Assembly: GCA_963575745.1 (NCBI GenBank)
Contig: CAUYUJ010000890.1
Location: forward strand, 55,001 to 88,270
Direction of reading: 5' to 3'
Source of the DNA: Prorocentrum cordatum
Lineage: Eukaryota > Sar > Dinophyceae > Prorocentrales > Prorocentraceae
Length of the DNA stretch: 33,270 nucleotides
Shown: piece after piece, positions 29,310 through 33,270 of the stretch
How the letters are laid out: each line of letters starts with the position of its first letter
Position numbering within the stretch: position 1 is the stretch's first letter
Translations under genes and position numbers: made by a program
The notes under the pieces: model-generated
Seen by the model: only the letters and a program-made list of their open reading frames with translations
Databases searched by the model: none
What the model was told of the DNA's origin: nothing

Positions 29310-29419
29310 GCACATGCAGTTTCACGATTGGCGCGAATTCTGCGTCAGAGGCTGGTCACAAGAATCACCTTATAAACGCGGCGTAGACTCCCCATACCCT
29401 CTAGCTCAAGTAGATTATT
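29310..29419 (+). repeat. 110-bp direct repeat flanking the minisatellite, right copy
   Basis: Second copy of the 27924-28033 integrase segment, again ending in GTAGATTATT, but here leading directly into the rest of the integrase core. This is therefore the junction in original order. Confidence 0.95.
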
Positions 29420-30557
29420 TGTGAACACCGCTGAAGATGCCCATGTGATAACATGCATCTCGATAATAACTGTCGCGCCCAGTTATGGCCCACGCACGCG
29501 AGTGAAAAATAATGGATGGCTAGACACACACGCGATCGATGTTATAGTGAAGCATTCAGAGCACGCAGGTTTTACAAGCACGATTGGCGCACAAACGAAT
29601 GCCGAGAGCGCAATCAAAAATGTTGCGCGCACGGTAGCAAATAGGCGTAAAAACAACACGGAATTACGGCACGCACCAGCAGGGCATCAGAAAGCAAATG
29701 AGTCTGTAGAGCGTTTTCACCAGAGTGTAGAGGCACTTTTGCGCACGCACAAACTTGCACTCGAGTCTCGGTACCGCATGGGACTCACAAACATAAGTAT
29801 TCTCACATCATGGTTGATTCGACACTGCGGATGGTTGCACACTAGGTTCCAGAAGCACGCAGACGGTAAGGCGTCGTTCGAGCGTGTAAAAGGGCACACC
29901 ACGGTATGATCGTCGGATTTGGCGAATGTGTGTCAGGGCCGGAAAGCAAGGCCAATGTTAGCAAAGATGGGAACACATGTTGCGACGGGCGCGTGGATAG
30001 GTGAGATCACTGGTAGCGATGAACACATTATTGCGAGCGTCACCCGGACATTCCCGACGCGCACCATCCGCAGAAGGGAAGAGAACACACGCTTCGACAT
30101 GAGTGTTGCCAAGCAGCTTCATGGGGCACCCTGGGACCTCCAGCATCGACCAGGCGATGCCTCTAGGGAATCCCCCGCGCCGCTTCCGCCACCTGCGCTT
30201 ATCTCTCGGGATCTGGGCCCCACGGCCCGGGAGCGTATTTTGCGTCCGTTTTTGCGCGAACGGGGCAAGACTCCCAGTGGCAAAGCGCGCCATGAAGGCG
30301 GGCGTGGAACCACGCATTCAGCAGAATGCAGGCGGAGAAGGCAACAGTGGGAAGAAAACAAACAGCATCCAGAACATCGCGCCGAGGTTCAAACTCCAGC
30401 AGGAGACCCCCCGAGACAGAAACGACCGAGGGCGCGCCCGACAGACGCGTTAGGTCTAGGGTTAAAGGGCAGCTTGCGGCGACTACCCTGGGACAAGGTA
30501 GCAGCGGCCATAGCAGCGGCACTAGACGCCGGGCGGAAGTTCAAGCGCAAAAACTAG
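29420..30557 (+). pseudogene. Copia integrase catalytic core and C-terminal region
   Basis: The frame reads VNTAEDAHVITCISIITVAP, IGAQTNAESAIKNVARTVA and ANESVERFHQSVEALLRTHK. QTNAE stands where QTDGE is expected, so the second catalytic Asp is Asn; the Glu of SVERFHQ is kept. After a TGA at 29907 the same frame continues with MGTHVATGAWIGEITGSDEH and TRTIRRREENTRFD, then HGAPWD, which is the region after the core in related elements. A nearby frame shows GFGECV, so a small indel lies near 29910. A basic tail ends at 30557. Confidence 0.78.
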
Positions 30558-30716
30558 ATCAAGAGTAAAACGAAAGGGACAACGAACAACACGGGGAAAA
30601 ACGGAAGGCTGAGGGGGAGCATCCAGAAGATCGAAGATCTGCCACGATGGCAGCAATCCCCCGATTCTAGGTATGACAGCTGATCAACAGCTGCGCGTAG
30701 AACCAGAGCCGCCCGC
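30558..30716 (+). other. Integrase to reverse transcriptase linker
   Basis: Short poorly conserved linker with stops. No motif recognised. Confidence 0.45.
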
Positions 30717-31712
30717 GTGCGACTTCTACGACACAATGAAGAAGTATTGAAACACTACTATTCAAATGATGATCAAATTGACGGCCTACCCAAACCACTG
30801 GTGGAGGCAGGCATGAAGCGTGAAATGGGCCATCTTGACCATTTTGGCGTGCACCAGTGGCGCAAAAAAAAAGACGCCACGTCAAAACCCATAAACACAG
30901 AATGGGTGCACAAAAAACGGGGTGAAACCGAGGTCCGGTCACGCTTAGTGGCGAAAGACTTTAAGTGGGCAGAGGTCCGGGACGGCATGTTTGCGGCAAC
31001 CCCGACTCCAACTGGTTCGCGACTCATTTTAGCACTAGCGAAGAGATTGAACTACGCCATCTGAATTGGAGATTTCAGCGTAGCTTTCATGCATGCTAAC
31101 ACTAAAAACCAAAATGTGTTTTGTAGACCCCCGGAGCCGTGGATGTCCCAATACCCAGGTTGGATTTTGAAAATGCAGAAGGCAACGGACGGGCTCCGGA
31201 AAGCGCCGATGAACTTCCAGGATTTGATGACTGAGGTCCTCGTGAAACGACCGGGTTTCAAACGGTATCGCAGTGATCCATAGATGCTTTGGAGCAGGAA
31301 GAGAAGCGTATATCTAGGCGTGCATGTAGACGACCCCATAACAGTAGGTCCAGATGATGCTGTCACGAGGTTTTTCGATGAACTCGAAGAGTATGCTCTT
31401 TTTCGTAGGGGAGAGCGCTTCAATGCACAATCGGCCGTAAAGTATCTAGGCATGTGCTACCAATTGGAGGCAACTAGCGTTTCTGCGAACCCAGCGCCAG
31501 GATATATCGATGGAGCGCTAGATGTAATTGGAATGAAAGGGCGTTCGGCCGTTCCTACTCCTGGACACAATACCCCAACGCCTGTGCAAGGGTCGATTGG
31601 AGATGAATTCGACGAGGTGCCCGGCCAAGATCACCACATGTACCGGTGCGCGGTGGGCAAGATGCAATACTTCCCCACAGAGAGGCCCGAGATCCAAGTC
31701 ACAAAGAAATAA
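30717..31712 (+). pseudogene. Copia reverse transcriptase with in-frame stops
   Basis: One frame carries the copia polymerase motifs in order: PINTEWVHKKRGETEVRSRL, VAKDFKW, GDFSVAFMHAN, PPEPWMSQYPGWILKMQKAT, DGLRKAPMNFQDLM, and the catalytic box VHVDD (31320-31334) with both Asp intact. Stops interrupt it at 31062 (TGA) and 31281 (TAG), and it ends at 31710 (TAA), yet the frame resumes identically each time. It is therefore broken by point nonsense changes, with no frameshift in this segment. Sequence similarity to the RVT_2 family is from memory of motifs. Confidence 0.88.
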
Positions 31713-32260
31713 CTTGCGAGAAATCTAGCGGCCCCCACGAAAGAGCACATGAGGAAACTGAAGCACCTCATGCGGTACACGCAGGAAACTAAACATGAAC
31801 GGCGGAACTTCGATAGACGACATTGTGTATGTAGACAACGATTGGGCCAGGGTGCAGAACAACCCAGAAATACACATCTAGCATTTATGTGTTTCAGTCG
31901 AACTAAATCAGCGATTGCACAGAGCTCCGAAGAAGCCGAGCTGCACGCCATCGCTTCTGGCGCGGCCGAAGGCTTGCTAGCGCAGACGATCCTCGCAGAA
32001 CTCGACGTTGGAGTGACCGTACGCATGCGCATAAAATCCGATTCATCTGCCGGGATTGCAATAGCCTCGCGCCTGGGGCTTGGAAAACTCAAGCATATCG
32101 ACCTCAGACAGATGCACGTGCAGAAGTTAGCACATGCATCCCGTAAGGCGTAAAGCACCGCGCAGACTTAGGAACCAAGCTTTTCGACCATGTACGTTTG
32201 AACGAACTTAAGAAAATGGTCTGCGCGCGGTGTAAGCACCTGATACCGCTAGATACGAAA
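31713..32260 (+). pseudogene. Copia RNase H with a local frame change
   Basis: In the polymerase frame KSAIAQSSEEAELHAIASGA, IKSDSSAGIAIASRLGLGKL and KHIDLRQMHVQKL match the central and C-terminal copia RNase H motifs. The first catalytic motif, IVYVDNDWAR (about 31822-31851), is in another frame, so compensating indels lie on each side. After the stop at 32151 a further frame reads ADLGTKLFDHVRLNELKKMV, the usual copia C-terminal segment. Confidence 0.82.
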
Positions 32261-32396
32261 ATATAGCAGTACGCGACCATAGCACTTCGGCACAATGTTT
32301 CACTTGTCTGCGCCTGGCGATCAACGTGAAAACTACATCAGAAGATGTTGCGTCAGCTTTCAATAAGTATTTTACAGCAAGGCAGAGAGGCCTTAA
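32261..32396 (+). other. Short non-coding part after RNase H
   Basis: About 135 bp with stops in all plus frames. No feature recognised. Confidence 0.4.
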
Positions 32397-32903
32397 ATGA
32401 AAGCAAGACCAGAACACCTGGACAAAGCGCTGTCATTCCGTATGGTGCAGCAACTGACGTCCGAGAAACACAATATGGATCGGAATCCGGCCGTAGCCCC
32501 AGCGGAGACCGTAACAACTCAATACACTTCGTCATACAGCCGCCCATGGCCAGAAGTGCCAGCGGACCGAGCGTGGAAGGTGGCGCTGCCACCGCCACCG
32601 CCGCCAATGCCCATGCTGGGGGTAAGCGGGGAGAGAAGAAATCAGACGAGCCAAAAGAGCTTCGGGAGCGAGTCCGCTCCCGGTCCAGTCGCCGCCGACG
32701 CAGTCGCTCCTCGTCTTCGCTTACTGGGGAAGTCTCCAGCGAGGTCGCCGTTGCGATCTGAGGAAAGGCGCTCAGAGGACGATGTCCTGAACGACGTCGT
32801 TTCTGATCTCCCGTACTTGAGAAGCTTTGACAAACTTGTGAAGGTCCTCAGCGCCGTAAGCAAGCGCATCGAAGACGTTACTTCGCTGCACGAGAAGAAG
32901 TAA
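32397..32903 (+). CDS. Open frame between RNase H and the 3' LTR, unknown function
   Basis: A 168-codon frame runs from ATG at 32397 to TAA at 32901, intact unlike the rest of the element. It has a Pro-rich centre (ALPPPPPPMP), a Ser/Arg region (PARSPLRSEERRSEDDVLND) and a helical end (LRSFDKLVKVLSAVSKRIED) suggestive of a short coiled coil. It could be the end of the polyprotein or an extra reading frame. No family recognised. Confidence 0.4.
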   Translation: MKARPEHLDKALSFRMVQQLTSEKHNMDRNPAVAPAETVTTQYTSSYSRPWPEVPADRAWKVALPPPPPPMPMLGVSGERRNQTSQKSFGSESAPGPVAADAVAPRLRLLGKSPARSPLRSEERRSEDDVLNDVVSDLPYLRSFDKLVKVLSAVSKRIEDVTSLHEKK

Positions 32904-33008
32904 TTCCAGCGTGATTTGTAGGGGCATCATGTGTATCCAACACCACCCGCGTGCTTACATTTATATAGCAGGGTTTTACAGGTGATCTGCGCTGTGCAGA
33001 TTCTTTCC

Positions 33009-33018
33009 GAGGGGGGGG
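33009..33018 (+). other. Polypurine tract
   Basis: GAGGGGGGGG lies immediately upstream of the 3' LTR, where the plus-strand primer for cDNA synthesis is expected. Confidence 0.7.
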
Positions 33019-33114
33019 CCAAAGATCAAGCACTTGTCCCCGTCTCTCGCGTCTCTCGTCCGAAGCCGGCGGGGGTCAAGCTCATCCGAGGAAAAACGCG
33101 TCTGCTGCTTTACA
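33019..33114 (+). repeat. 3' LTR (diverged, shorter than the 5' LTR)
   Basis: It aligns to the 5' LTR over GATCAAGCACTTGTCCC, CTCTCGCGT, GGGTCAAGCTCA and GAAAAACGCGTCTGCT and ends in TTTACA. It lacks about 24 bp present in the 5' copy after CTCTCGCGT, and its first eight bases no longer read TGTAAGAG. The divergence indicates an old insertion. Confidence 0.85.
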
Positions 33115-33210
33115 CCTCCTCCTCCTCCTCCTCCTCCTCCTCCTCCTCCTCCTTTTCCTCCTCCTCCTCCTCCTCCTCCTTCTTCTCCTCCTCCTCCTTC
33201 CCTTTTCCTA
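33115..33210. repeat. (TCC)n array after the copia element
   Basis: It continues the triplet tract in which the element sits (5' side at 25147-25172). Confidence 0.93.
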
Positions 33211-33223
33211 ATAAATAACTTGT

Positions 33224-33246
33224 CCCTGTCACACCCCGAGGCCAGT
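33224..33246. repeat. Dispersed 23-bp motif following a (TCC)n tract, copy 2
   Basis: It differs from 16875-16897 at one base (CACACC versus CGCACC). Weak similarity continues to the window end. Confidence 0.7.
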
Positions 33247-33270
33247 TTTCAGGGCGGGCCGGGCATTTCG

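Larger units (their letters stand above)
25173..33114 (+). mobile_element. Ty1/copia-type LTR retrotransposon, decayed
   Basis: Two related LTRs bound a plus-strand element with a tRNA-type primer site, a gag-like frame, a degenerate protease, integrase, reverse transcriptase and RNase H in that order. Integrase before reverse transcriptase defines the copia superfamily. Flanks on both sides are (TCC)n, so the insertion lies in a triplet array and a target-site duplication cannot be proven. About 1.39 kb of the length comes from a 110-bp duplication plus a minisatellite block; without it the element would be about 6.56 kb. Stops in gag and pol show it is not functional as written. Confidence 0.9.

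Noticed and set aside
32485-32500. CCGTAG words as further spliced-leader relics
   Set aside because: Only the first six or seven bases match; the GCCA and TTGGCTCAAG parts are absent.

Overview
The window looks like repeat-dominated nuclear DNA of a dinoflagellate. The main reasons are a near-perfect dinoflagellate spliced-leader relic (minus strand, 6906-6927), a non-LTR retrotransposon of the type seen in these genomes (RanBP2-like zinc finger, AP endonuclease, reverse transcriptase, RNase H), a decayed Ty1/copia retrotransposon, very long trinucleotide arrays, and almost no convincing host genes. The genus cannot be fixed from the sequence. A run of 100 N (5671-5770) marks a scaffold gap.

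Layout. 1-9430: five modular repeat units. Each has a T-rich left arm, an array of a roughly 29-bp unit built on GGCCGCCACAAAA, and an A-rich right arm whose GGAAAACAAGG motif mirrors the CCTTGTTTTCC of the left arm. The first unit is split by a LINE on the minus strand (536-6927) that begins with the spliced leader and ends in a poly(A) tract. 9430-12830: unique fragments and simple repeats, with one candidate acidic/polyQ open frame on the minus strand. 12830-16835: a chain of tandem arrays: (ATG)n punctuated by GGTGTCCCG, a 12-bp GAGATCGATAGT array, then about 2.35 kb of polypyrimidine (TCC)n-(CAT)n-(TCC)n. 16840-21600: short unique segments mixed with a GCCCAAGAGGCC-rich repeat family, a 190-bp tandem duplication, and a 731-bp segment with 14-bp terminal inverted repeats. 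22080-23215: unique, coding-like minus-strand sequence of unknown function. 23219-25172: triplet repeats again.

25173-33114: a copia element with short LTRs that end in TGTAAGAG/CTCTTACA, a tRNA-type primer binding site, a gag-like frame, a degenerate protease, integrase, reverse transcriptase and RNase H, in copia order. It lies inside a (TCC)n tract. Its integrase region is interrupted by a 1.28-kb minisatellite block lying between two copies of a 110-bp piece of the integrase sequence. Both retrotransposons look inactive: the LINE has frame changes and a YIDD-to-YIGD change; the copia element has several in-frame stops, a frame change within its RNase H region and altered protease and integrase motifs.

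No rRNA, tRNA, CRISPR array or intact host gene was recognised. Most long open frames in the window run through trinucleotide repeats and are not genes.
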